64,000 bases of DNA, from assembly GCF_028609865.1 (NCBI RefSeq), contig NZ_CP063194.1, forward strand, positions 248,001 to 312,000, written 5' to 3'. Shown here piece by piece: positions 37,106-44,870 of the stretch (its first letter is position 1; the number at the start of each line of letters is the position of its first letter). The position numbers were made by a program, and so were the translations under genes. Source of the stretch: Corynebacterium jeddahense. Lineage in GTDB: Bacteria; Actinomycetota; Actinomycetes; Mycobacteriales; Mycobacteriaceae. The notes under the pieces are model-generated. The model was not told the origin of the DNA, searched no databases, and was given only the letters and a program-made list of their open reading frames with translations.

Positions 37106-37863
37106 GCGGGCGCCTGCTGGCCCGTCTGCAGCTGGTCCGGTGCCTGCTGCTGGTCCTGCAGCTCGCGGAAGTTCACGTTCTCGCCCGCGACCTGGACCTT
37201 GAGCCCGCCGGGCACGACGGTGAAGTCCTCCACGCGCATGCCCTCCGTGGCCTCGTCCTCGACGCCCTGAGACATCGCGTCGCTGATCGCCTGCGCGACC
37301 TCGCCCGGCAGGTCAAAGCCGAACAGCTCGGTGCTCCGGGCGTCGAACGTGAGGTGGCCGTCGCGCATCTCCGGGTGCAGCTCGATGCCGGCCGCGCCGG
37401 CGGTGAACGTGATGGTGAACGTCTCCGCGTCGGGGTTCGAGGTGACGTCGGAGACCGTGATGAGGTTGGCCAGGAAGTTGTCGCCGAGCTGCTGCTTGAG
37501 CTGGTTGTTCAGCATGGCGCGGACGAAGTCGTTCGGCAGCTCGGTGGTCAGGTGCAGCGAGTCCGCCACGGGGTCGCCGTCGGCAATGCGGATGTTGTCC
37601 ATCTCCACCACCGAGGCCGGGGTGCCCTGCACGTCGTCGCCGTTGACCACGAGGCTGGACTGCTGGTCCACCTTCATGTGCGGGAATTTGCCCCCGAGCA
37701 GCCCGATGGTCACCGGGCTCGGGCCGAAGGACACGCTCGTGCCCTCGGGCGCCTGCGACGTCACCTCGTGCGCCACGAAGGCGCGGATGCCCACCTCCGC
37801 AATGGCGAAGAGGAGCAGCACGGCGGCGACGATGGAGAGGGCGATTTTCCACGCTTTGTTCAT
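37093..37863 (-). CDS. DUF2993 / LmeA-like lipoprotein-type protein
   Basis: A 256-residue protein with an N-terminal signal-anchor (WKIALSIVAAVLLLFAIAE) and a long beta-rich DUF2993 domain. The mycobacterial relative LmeA binds phospholipids and affects lipomannan elongation in the periplasm. The C-terminus is Gln/Pro-rich (QQQAPDQLQTGQQAP). It is 10 bp downstream of the methyltransferase gene and overlaps DUF2516 tail-to-tail. Confidence 0.7.
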   Translation of the reverse strand: MNKAWKIALSIVAAVLLLFAIAEVGIRAFVAHEVTSQAPEGTSVSFGPSPVTIGLLGGKFPHMKVDQQSSLVVNGDDVQGTPASVVEMDNIRIADGDPVADSLHLTTELPNDFVRAMLNNQLKQQLGDNFLANLITVSDVTSNPDAETFTITFTAGAAGIELHPEMRDGHLTFDARSTELFGFDLPGEVAQAISDAMSQGVEDEATEGMRVEDFTVVPGGLKVQVAGENVNFRELQDQQQAPDQLQTGQQAPAYQS

Positions 37864-37873
37864 GCCGGACAGT

Positions 37874-38602
37874 TTACGAAGCCGGAGCGACTGCCAGCCA
37901 ATCCACAGTGACCAGGTTGTCGCGCAGGCGACGCCGCTGCGGGGCGATCGGCCAGCGAGCGGCGAGGTCGTCGAGGGCGTGGCGCCACCGCACCCGCGGC
38001 CCGTGCGGCTCCCAACCCGCAGCGCGCTTCCAGGCGGCGTCGGCGTCGGCGAGGAACGCGTGGATCGGCTCGCCGGGCACGTTGCGGTGGATGAGCGCCT
38101 TCGGCAGCCGCTCGGCGACGTCGCTGGGCGTGGCCGTGTGGTGCGGGTCCCAGGCGAGGGTAAGCGTTTGGGGGCCGGAGGCGTCGAGAAGCACCCACGC
38201 GCAACGCCGCCCGAGCTCGTCGCAGGTGCCTTCGACGAAGAGCCCGCCGGGGGCGAGCCGCGCGCATACGGTGGCCCACACGTCGGGGACCTGGTCGACG
38301 TCGTACTGGCGCAGCACGTTGAACGCGCGCACGAGGTGGGGCCGGTAGCCGGCGAGCTCGAAGCCGCCAAGCTCGAAGCGCACGCCGTCGCGGGGCGGCA
38401 GCACGCGTTCCGGGTCGATCTCGAGGCCCACGACCTCGACGTCGGGGCGGATCTGGCGCAGCCAGCCGGCCCACTCGACGGTGGTGGTGTGCGAGGCGCC
38501 GTAGCCGACGTCGACCGCGAGCGGCGCATCCGCGGCGCGCAACAACGACTGGACCCGCGGGTTGTAGCGGGTCCAGCGGTCCGAGCGGCGTAGCCGGTTC
38601 AC
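37874..38602 (-). CDS. SAM-dependent methyltransferase-like protein
   Basis: A 242-residue Rossmann-fold protein with a divergent motif I (AVDVGYGASHTTTVEW), EIDPERV for the SAM acidic residue, and VEGTCDELGRR in the core. The GTG at 38602 is the only standard start, but the same frame is open and looks protein-like to 38692 (IPHYHNLRAAQPGTG and KPYGVVTRGTTG), where an ATC overlaps the upstream stop as TAATC. The true protein may therefore be 272 residues with a rare start. The substrate is unknown. Confidence 0.7.
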   Translation of the reverse strand: MNRLRRSDRWTRYNPRVQSLLRAADAPLAVDVGYGASHTTTVEWAGWLRQIRPDVEVVGLEIDPERVLPPRDGVRFELGGFELAGYRPHLVRAFNVLRQYDVDQVPDVWATVCARLAPGGLFVEGTCDELGRRCAWVLLDASGPQTLTLAWDPHHTATPSDVAERLPKALIHRNVPGEPIHAFLADADAAWKRAAGWEPHGPRVRWRHALDDLAARWPIAPQRRRLRDNLVTVDWLAVAPAS

Positions 38603-38691
38603 GCCGGTGGTGCCGCGCGTGACGACCCCGTAGGGTTTGCCCGCGGCCCCGGTGCCCGGCTGCGCGGCGCGGAGGTTGTGGTAGTGGGGGA

Positions 38692-39183
38692 TTAGAGGTG
38701 CTCGCTAATCCACTGGTCGGTGAGCTTGGCCTCGTTCTCCACGATCTCCTCGAGCGCCTCGGCGACCTTCGGCTCGAGCGCGGCGCCCATGAACGGGATG
38801 TTCACCTTCGCCTCGAGCTCGTAGTCCAGCTTCGTCGCGTCGCCGTCGCGGGTGGCGGTGTACTCGGCGCCGAGGTCCACCGGGGTGCCCTTCACGTCGC
38901 CGGTCATCGTGTGCTTCGCGGTGTCGCCCTCGAGCTCGCCGACGTGCACGACGCGCTTGAGCTTGAGGTCCTGGGACACCATCGCCTGCGCGGCCGCCGG
39001 CAGTACGGAGGTGGGCAGGATCTCGTAGAGGGTCGCGGTGTTGTCCGCGAACTCGTGCAGCTCGCCCGGTTCCGGCGACAGCTTCTCCGCGATGAACTCC
39101 CAGTACTCGCGCGAGGCGTACGCCTGGGCGACCTTCTCGATCGGCTGGTTGATGGTCACGGTGATGTCACTACGTGCAGTCAT
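38692..39183 (-). CDS. DUF2505 (SRPBCC-like) protein
   Basis: A 163-residue protein of the DUF2505 family common in actinobacteria: VTINQPIEKVAQAYASREYW at the start, then beta strands (YTATRDGDATKLDYELEAKV) and a final helix. The family is thought to be a helix-grip ligand-binding fold. It is divergent from murB with a 24-bp gap, and its stop touches the methyltransferase frame. Confidence 0.75.
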   Translation of the reverse strand: MTARSDITVTINQPIEKVAQAYASREYWEFIAEKLSPEPGELHEFADNTATLYEILPTSVLPAAAQAMVSQDLKLKRVVHVGELEGDTAKHTMTGDVKGTPVDLGAEYTATRDGDATKLDYELEAKVNIPFMGAALEPKVAEALEEIVENEAKLTDQWISEHL

Positions 39184-39207
39184 GTGTCACAGACTACCGT
39201 TGTCTGC

Positions 39208-40209
39208 GTGTCAACCCCATCTTTCGCCTCCCTGACCACGTTGCGCGTCGGCGGCGCGCCGTCCGCGCTCTACGAGTGCGCGAGTGCCGCGTCGCTGGCG
39301 GAGACCGTCGCCAAGCTGGACCGCGACCGTGTTCCCCTCCTCGTCGTCGGGGGCGGCTCCAACCTCCTCGTCGCGGACGGCGAGCTCGACCTCGCCGCGG
39401 TCCTCGTGCGCAACGAGGGCATCTCGCTTGACGACGACCTCCGGCTCCGCGCCCAAGCCGGCACCGAGTGGGACGCGGTGGTGGCCTACGCGGTGGAACA
39501 CGGCCTCGGCGGCATCGAGGCCCTGTCCGGCATCCCGGGCTCGGCGGGGGCGACGCCGGTGCAAAACGTCGGCGCGTACGGCGCGGAGATCGCCGACGTG
39601 CTCACCCGCGTGCGGCTCTACAACCGCGAGACCGGCGCCGACGAGTGGGTCGACGCGTCCTCGCTCGACCTGGCGTACCGGTATTCCAACCTGAAGTTCA
39701 CCTCGCGCGCGGTCGTCCTGGAAATCGAGCTGCAGCTTGCAGAGACTGACGTATCCATCCCGCTGCGCCACCTCGGCGGCGAGCGCGTCCCACTCGCCGA
39801 GGCGCGCGAGTCCGTCCTGGCCACCCGCCGCGCGAAGGGCATGGTGCTCGACGCCGCCGACCACGACACGTGGTCCGCCGGCTCCTTCTTCACCAACCCC
39901 GTGGTGCCCTCGGCGCTCGCCGACGCCATCGAGGCGCAGGTGGGGGAGGAGCGCATGCCGCGCTTCCCCGCCGGCGACGGGCAGGAGAAGCTCTCCGCGG
40001 CCTGGCTCATCGAGCGCGCCGGGTGCCCGCGCGGCTTCCCCGGCGAGGGCGCCCCGGCGCGCCTGTCCACGAAGCACACCCTCGCGCTGACGAACCGGGG
40101 CTCCGCCACCGCCGCGGACATCGCCGCGCTCGCCCGGCGCGTGCAGGACCAGGTGCGCGACGCGTTCGGCGTGGAGCTGCACCCCGAGCCGGTGTGGGTG
40201 GGGCTGTAG
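39208..40209 (+). CDS. murB: UDP-N-acetylenolpyruvoylglucosamine reductase
   Basis: A 333-residue FAD enzyme for the second step of UDP-MurNAc synthesis. Motifs: LTTLRVGGAPS, VVGGGSNLLVADG, IEALSGIPGSAGATPVQNVGAYG, and the catalytic Ser in WSAGSFFTNPVV; the C-terminal Glu region reads LALTNRGSATAADI. The start is GTG 39208, the only one that leaves the conserved N-terminus intact. The 24-bp gap to the divergent gene leaves no room for a normal leader, so the promoter must overlap the neighbour. Confidence 0.93.
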   Translation: MSTPSFASLTTLRVGGAPSALYECASAASLAETVAKLDRDRVPLLVVGGGSNLLVADGELDLAAVLVRNEGISLDDDLRLRAQAGTEWDAVVAYAVEHGLGGIEALSGIPGSAGATPVQNVGAYGAEIADVLTRVRLYNRETGADEWVDASSLDLAYRYSNLKFTSRAVVLEIELQLAETDVSIPLRHLGGERVPLAEARESVLATRRAKGMVLDAADHDTWSAGSFFTNPVVPSALADAIEAQVGEERMPRFPAGDGQEKLSAAWLIERAGCPRGFPGEGAPARLSTKHTLALTNRGSATAADIAALARRVQDQVRDAFGVELHPEPVWVGL

Positions 40210-40283
40210 CGCCGCCGCCCGACCCCGCGCCGCCCCGCGGACACACCGCCGCTTCGACCCCGCGCCGCCCCGCGGACGCCAAA

Positions 40284-40347
40284 ACCGGCTACCTGGAGCC
40301 GGTTAACAGCCCGAAATAGGCGTGGTAGCCGGTTGTAGGTAGCCGGT
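40284..40347. repeat. Palindromic intergenic element, intact copy
   Basis: Two ~22-bp arms (40284-40305, 40326-40347), beginning ACCGGCTACCT and ending AGGTAGCCGGT, flank a 20-nt loop with CCCGAAATAGG. A GC-rich module (CCGCTTCGACCCCGC, CGCCCCGCGGACGCC) precedes it and a G-run module (GGGGTGGGGGTGACGGGCGCGCC) follows. The whole module occurs twice between murB and fadD. Confidence 0.8.
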
Positions 40348-40433
40348 TTCGCGCTGGGGTGGGGACGCTGGGGTGGGGGTGACGGGCGCGCCGGGGTCGG
40401 CCCGCCCCCGCCCCGCCGCCGCCCCCGCCGCCG

Positions 40434-40506
40434 CACCGCCGCTTCGACCCCGCACCGCCCCGCGGACGCCAAAACCGGCTACCTGGAGCCGGTTACCAGC
40501 CCGAAA
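40434..40506. repeat. Palindromic element, left half of the copy split by the IS
   Basis: Repeats 40248-40318 almost base for base: the GC-rich module, the first arm (40474-40495), and the loop up to CCCGAAA. The IS starts at the next base. The second arm is found on the other side at 42376-42397. Confidence 0.85.
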
Positions 40507-42363
40507 GGGAGCGCGGACAAAAAGTTGGAGTGTTGGGGGCTGGAAGGTATTCCAATGCCCGCAGGGTTTCCATCTGATATCCGCGATGGTGCGGTTGAGA
40601 GGTTTTTGGCTGGGGCGTCTGCCCGTGAGGTCTGCGACTGGGCTGAAGACGTATGTGGTCGCCGACCATCGGTGGACACGGTCGGCAACTGGGTTGCGGC
40701 CAAACGCCGCGGCCAGTCCTTTGATGGCACGCGACGCGCCTACGACGCTGAGACCATCGCGAAGGTTGTAGCACGCAGGTTGACCTCGCAGGCGACGGTG
40801 CGTGAGATTGCCGTGGAGTTCGATGTCAACGACACCGCAGCACTGACCTGGACGAAGCGGTACTGGCCAGACGATGACGACCGCGATTCGGCAGCGTCGA
40901 TGACCTTCGACGAGGCGTTTGCGGCGACAATGGAACGCGTGAGCAAACACCGCAAAGTCCAACGCAACCATCAACAGCAGCGAGTCGATGAAGCAGCCGA
41001 TGCGAAAAGGCCACCCCGGCCAGTCAACGAGTGGCTGCCAGGGCCTGGACCGATAGACGACATCGCTGATTTACCCAGTGACATGGACGAGCTGAAAAAG
41101 CTCGTTGTCGAGATGCGCGACCGGGAAACAGTCAAAGACGCCATTATCCAAGTGCTCATGAGCGACGGTGAGCCGCAGGGAAAAGGCAACGTCCGTGGCG
41201 GTGAGTCGCGGGGAAAAGACGACGTCCGTGACGGGGAACTGTCCACCGCGGCGAAAGCCGCAGTGGTGGTTGCCCTCACGGACGCCCACGGGTTTTCCAT
41301 CGCCAAAGCATGCGCGGTTGTCGGGATTGCGCAGTCGACGTTTTACTACCACCGACACACCCACACGAAGGTGGTGCACCAGCGCGAACAGCGCCGCGCT
41401 GCACTCAAACCGCTGATCTTGCAGGCAGCAGCCGAATCCGGGCAAAGCTACGGCTACCGGCGCATCCACGCCTGGCTGAAGATCATGGGGCATACAGTGT
41501 CGGAAAAGATCGTGCGTACCCTCATGGAAGAGCTTGGGTGCCGCCCGCCGGCGAAAGCGTCGGGCAAATACTCCTCCTACACCGGTGAAACCGACCACAA
41601 ACCCGCGAACCTGCTGCTGATCGCCCCAACCGACAACAGTGACGATGATGGGGATGCGGATGTGGATGTGGCCCGGCCGGTTGTTGCACCGTCGCAGTAC
41701 TTCATCGACCACGCCGACGCTCAGGGGCTGACCCACGATTTCCACGCGGATGCCCCGTGGGAGAAAATCGGCACCGACGTCACCGAAATCCACTGCCCAG
41801 ACGGCAAATTGTTTCTGTCGGCAGCGATCGATTTCTACGACGGGATGCCGATTGCGGTGACCATGTCAACATCACCGAACCACGACTTGGTCGCCGAGAT
41901 GATCGCGCGAATCGACGAGGTAAAACCCGACGAGGCACAACCGATCATCCATTCCGATCGTGGTGGGCTCTACCGCAGTGAACGCTGGGTCAGTCTGATT
42001 ACCGACCACACCCACAACATCTTGGATTGCCCCGACTGCCAGGCCGATACATGGTGCGGCAACCGGTGGCGATACATCCCGTCACTGTCGCGCAAAGCCA
42101 CCAGCGGCGACAACGCGCGCACCGAAGGCTTCTTCGGCACGATGAAACAAGAACTGCTCAAAGGCAGGCCTGTGGTGTCGACGATGACGGTGGCGCAAAT
42201 GCGCGACTATATTGATTCCTACATCGACTTCTACATCAACACACGATTGAAGTCGACACTCGGCGAGGGCTACACCACCATCGCCGAGCACCGCAAGGCA
42301 CTGAGTGCATAACAACGAGACAAAGTCCCCCAAAACGCACTCCAACAAAAAGACCGCATCCCC
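40507..42363 (+). mobile_element. IS3-type insertion sequence with AAA target duplication
   Basis: The 1857-bp element begins GGGAGCGCGGACAAAAAG and ends CTTTT-type sequence ...GACCGCATCCCC; the ends are imperfect inverted repeats sharing GCGG-x-C-x5-GTTGGAGTG. AAA at 40504-40506 and 42364-42366 is the target duplication, deduced by comparing with the uninterrupted copy at 40309-40320. It carries one transposase gene. Ends are GGG/CCC rather than the TG/CA common in IS3. Confidence 0.88.
40555..42312 (+). CDS. IS3-family transposase, single reading frame
   Basis: A 585-residue DDE transposase (start ATG 40555 after GGAAGG; a TTG at 40525 is possible). It has an N-terminal HTH (VERFLAGASAREVCDWAEDV), a second HTH with RIHAWLKIMGHTVSEKIVRT, and an rve catalytic domain: D408 in GTDVTEI, D468 in IHSDRGGLY and E524 in NARTEGFFG. 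The D-E distance is 55, not 35, because of an insert with DCPDCQADTWC. It is one continuous frame, not the orfA/orfB frameshift arrangement. A Gly/Asp/Arg repeat (DGEPQGKGNVRGGE) lies mid-protein. The gene looks intact. Confidence 0.88.
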   Translation: MPAGFPSDIRDGAVERFLAGASAREVCDWAEDVCGRRPSVDTVGNWVAAKRRGQSFDGTRRAYDAETIAKVVARRLTSQATVREIAVEFDVNDTAALTWTKRYWPDDDDRDSAASMTFDEAFAATMERVSKHRKVQRNHQQQRVDEAADAKRPPRPVNEWLPGPGPIDDIADLPSDMDELKKLVVEMRDRETVKDAIIQVLMSDGEPQGKGNVRGGESRGKDDVRDGELSTAAKAAVVVALTDAHGFSIAKACAVVGIAQSTFYYHRHTHTKVVHQREQRRAALKPLILQAAAESGQSYGYRRIHAWLKIMGHTVSEKIVRTLMEELGCRPPAKASGKYSSYTGETDHKPANLLLIAPTDNSDDDGDADVDVARPVVAPSQYFIDHADAQGLTHDFHADAPWEKIGTDVTEIHCPDGKLFLSAAIDFYDGMPIAVTMSTSPNHDLVAEMIARIDEVKPDEAQPIIHSDRGGLYRSERWVSLITDHTHNILDCPDCQADTWCGNRWRYIPSLSRKATSGDNARTEGFFGTMKQELLKGRPVVSTMTVAQMRDYIDSYIDFYINTRLKSTLGEGYTTIAEHRKALSA

Positions 42364-42397
42364 AAATAGGCGTGGTAGCCGGTTGTAGGTAGCCGGT
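42364..42397. repeat. Palindromic element, right half of the split copy
   Basis: Begins AAATAGGCGTGG, then the second arm TAGCCGGTTGTAGGTAGCCG at 42376-42397, matching 40314-40347. A variant of the G-run module follows to 42460, with an extra insertion TTGTAGAGAACCGGGTGCGA. Confidence 0.8.
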
Positions 42398-42458
42398 TTC
42401 TTGTAGAGAACCGGGTGCGACCGGGGTGGGGGCGCTGGGGTGGGGGTGACGGGCGCGC

Positions 42459-44183
42459 CTAGCCCTCCGCGAGCTTGGCCAGCAGGTCCTCGCGCACCTG
42501 ACGGCGGCGGATCTTGCCCATCGGGTCCTTCGCCAGCTCGTCGAAGTGGTAGAACGTGCGCGGGACCTTGTAGCGCGTGAGGTTCTCGCGCGCGAACGCC
42601 TTCAGGCCGTCCGGGTCGAGCGCGGCGCCCTCGTTGAGGACGACGCAGGCGACGACGTCCTCGGAGCCGTCGGAACGCGGGCGCCCCACGACGGCGACGT
42701 CGGCAACGTCCTTGTGGGTGCGGATGACGTCCTCGACCTCAGCCGGGTACACGTTGAAGCCACCGGTGATGATGAGCTCCTTGATGCGGGAGACGAGCTT
42801 GACAAAGCCGTCCTCCTCCATGATGCCCATGTCGCCGGTGCGGAACCAGCCGTCGTGGAAGACCTTCTCAGTGGCCTCGGGGTTGTTGAGGTAGCCGTGG
42901 AAGACTTGGGGGCCCTTCGCCAGGATCTCGCCGGCCTCGCCGAACGGTATGTCCTCGTCCGGGTTGTCGGGGTTGACGATGCGGATCTGGGTGTCCGGGA
43001 ACGGTATGCCGATGTAGCCGGGGCGGCGGTCGGCGGACTCCGGGTTGCCGATGATGATGGGGGAGGTCTCGGTAAGCCCGTAGCCCTCGACGAGGTGGCC
43101 GCCGGTGGCCTGCTCCCACTCCTCGATGACGGAGGCGGGCAGGGAGGATGCGCCGGAGAAGCCGATCTTCACCTTCGACATGTCGACGTGCTGCTCCCGC
43201 GCGGTGGTCACGATGCGCTCGAAGACGGTGGGTACGCCCGGCACGAAGGTCGGCGGGGTCTTCTTCACCGCCTGCATGATGAGGTCCATCTTCGGCGCCG
43301 GCAGGAGGATGAGCTCGGAGCCGATGAGGATGGTGAGGGTGAGCGAGAAGGTGAGGCCGTACGCGTGGAAGAACGGCAGGGTGGCCAGCATGCGCTGGTT
43401 GCCCTCCTGCAGCTCCTTCACCCACGCGCGGCCCTGCACCGGGTTGGCGATGAGGTTGGCGTGCGTGAGCACGGCGCCCTTCGGCGTGCCGGTCGTGCCG
43501 GACGTGTAGAGGATGACGGCGGGGGAGTCGGGGGTGATCTCGGCGGGGGGCTCGAGGTCGCCGCCGAAGCCGCCGATTGCCGACGACGTCAACGCCTCCC
43601 ACGGCACCGTATTCTTCGACGGGCCGGTAAGCGAGGCGCGGGCCTCGCGCAGCTTCGGCAGCGGGATGCGCAGCGCGAGCTGCTGGGTGCGCGGCATGGC
43701 CTTGGTCATGTTCACGCTCACCACCGTCTCCAGCGGGGTCTCGCGGCGCAGCTGCTCGAGGGTGCCGGCGGTCTTGTCCCAAACGATGGCGATGCGGGCG
43801 CCGTGATCCTCGAACTGTGGCTTGAGCTCGTGGGCGGTGTAGAGCGGGTTGTGCTCGACTACGACGCCGCCGAGCTTGAGCACGGCGAAGTAGGCGGCGA
43901 CGTGCTGCGGGCAGTTCGGCAGCATGATGGCGACGCGGTCGCCGGGGCGCACGCCGAAGGCCTTGAGGCCGGCGGCGGCGCGGCGGACTTCGCGGTCGAG
44001 TTCCCCGAACGTCTGGGTGCGGCCGAAGAAGCGGGTGGCGATTTTTGCGGCGTTGGCCGAGAGGTTGGCGTCGTAAAGCTGGTTCAGCGTGGCGTTGCCG
44101 TACTCCAGCGAGTGGTCGGTCCATTCGGGGTAGTACTTCAGCCAGGGCTTTTCTTCGTTGACGTGTGATGTGCTGGTAGGCAT
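42459..44183 (-). CDS. fadD: Long-chain fatty-acid-CoA ligase
   Basis: A 574-residue ANL enzyme activating fatty acids to acyl-CoA. Motifs: A3 VILYTSGTTGTPKGAVLTHAN, A5 VEGYGLTETSP, A7 FRTGDMGIMEEDGF, the ligase motif SRIKELIITGGFNVYPAEVE, and the C-terminal Lys in DPMGKIRRR. The start is ATG 44183 (MPTSTSHVNEEKP), with GTG 44189 possible. A candidate operator is 19 bp upstream and a decayed paralogue follows head-to-tail on the same strand. Confidence 0.9.
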   Translation of the reverse strand: MPTSTSHVNEEKPWLKYYPEWTDHSLEYGNATLNQLYDANLSANAAKIATRFFGRTQTFGELDREVRRAAAGLKAFGVRPGDRVAIMLPNCPQHVAAYFAVLKLGGVVVEHNPLYTAHELKPQFEDHGARIAIVWDKTAGTLEQLRRETPLETVVSVNMTKAMPRTQQLALRIPLPKLREARASLTGPSKNTVPWEALTSSAIGGFGGDLEPPAEITPDSPAVILYTSGTTGTPKGAVLTHANLIANPVQGRAWVKELQEGNQRMLATLPFFHAYGLTFSLTLTILIGSELILLPAPKMDLIMQAVKKTPPTFVPGVPTVFERIVTTAREQHVDMSKVKIGFSGASSLPASVIEEWEQATGGHLVEGYGLTETSPIIIGNPESADRRPGYIGIPFPDTQIRIVNPDNPDEDIPFGEAGEILAKGPQVFHGYLNNPEATEKVFHDGWFRTGDMGIMEEDGFVKLVSRIKELIITGGFNVYPAEVEDVIRTHKDVADVAVVGRPRSDGSEDVVACVVLNEGAALDPDGLKAFARENLTRYKVPRTFYHFDELAKDPMGKIRRRQVREDLLAKLAEG

Positions 44184-44193
44184 GCGCACTACC

Positions 44194-44732
44194 CTACGTC
44201 AAACCTACGGTTGCGTAAGAAGTGAGAGGAGGGTGTCGCGCCTCCCGGCGGCGGATCTTGCCCGTCTGGTCCCGCTCGAGGCGCTCGAAGTGGTAGAAGT
44301 CGCGCGGCACCTTGTAGCGGGTGAGGCGCTGCCGGGCGAAGGTCTTGAGGCCCTCGGGGTCGAGGGCGGAGCCGTCGACAAGCGTGACGCACGCGACGAC
44401 GTCCTCCGACCCGTCCGCGCGCGGGCGGCCCACGACCGCGATGTCCTCGATGTCGGGCGTGCCGGGCGCGGGGGTGGCCGCGGTGAGCTCCGCGCGCTGG
44501 CGTCGCAGCGGCGGCAGCGGCAGGGCGAGCGCCGCCCGCAGGTGCAGCGGCATCGCGTCGAGCATGTTCACCGCGATGACGGTCTCGAGCGGGGTGCTTC
44601 CGCGTAACGACGTAAACGTGTCCGCCACCCTGTCAAACACGATGGCCACCCGCGCCTGGTGGTCACTGAACTGCGGCTCGAGCTCCGCCGCGGTGTAGAG
44701 CGGGTCCAGGCGTGGTCGTCGAGTGCGCTCAT
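44194..44732 (-). pseudogene. Decayed FadD paralogue
   Basis: From ATG 44732 the reading starts MSALDDHAWTR but a frameshift near 44700 moves the homology to another frame (DPLYTAAELEPQFSDHQARV, then ETVIAVNMLDAMPLHLRAAL). At about 44470-44450 the sequence jumps from a Pro/Leu-rich LPPL segment directly to the C-terminal part (DIEDIAVVGRPRADGSEDVV ... GKIRRRE), so the whole AMP-binding core is deleted. The pieces align with fadD next door (TPLETVVSVNM; VAVVGRPRSDGSEDVVACV). A residual 151-residue frame (44194-44649) has no catalytic motif. Confidence 0.82.
44202..44220. promoter_or_regulatory. Candidate operator upstream of fadD (copy B)
   Basis: AACCTACGGTTGCGTAAGA, 19 bp before the fadD ATG. 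The left half is identical to the perfect palindrome at 44776 and the right half keeps GCGTA. CCTACG occurs again just before it. Confidence 0.5.
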
Positions 44733-44775
44733 GCGATCCTCATTGTGGTCAGGTGTAGACGATACGCCAGAGTGT

Positions 44776-44795
44776 AACCTACGGACGCGTAGGTT
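44776..44795. promoter_or_regulatory. Perfect palindromic operator candidate (copy C)
   Basis: AACCTACG-GACG-CGTAGGTT, a perfect 8-bp inverted repeat with a 4-bp spacer, located between the decayed fadD (44 bp) and the MinD-like gene (76 bp). Symmetry and size are typical of TetR-type repressor sites. The matching sites at 44202 and 12228 also precede fadD-type genes. Confidence 0.6.
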
Positions 44796-44870
44796 CGCCG
44801 CGCTGCGCACCCCCGGCCCGTCGTTTATGCTGTGCCGTGACATGCAAACGGGGGATGTTTGGGGGAAACC

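Noticed and set aside
40210..40506. A CRISPR array in the repeated region after murB
   Set aside because: Only two repeat modules, no unique spacers of constant length and no cas genes; the repeats are palindromic modules.
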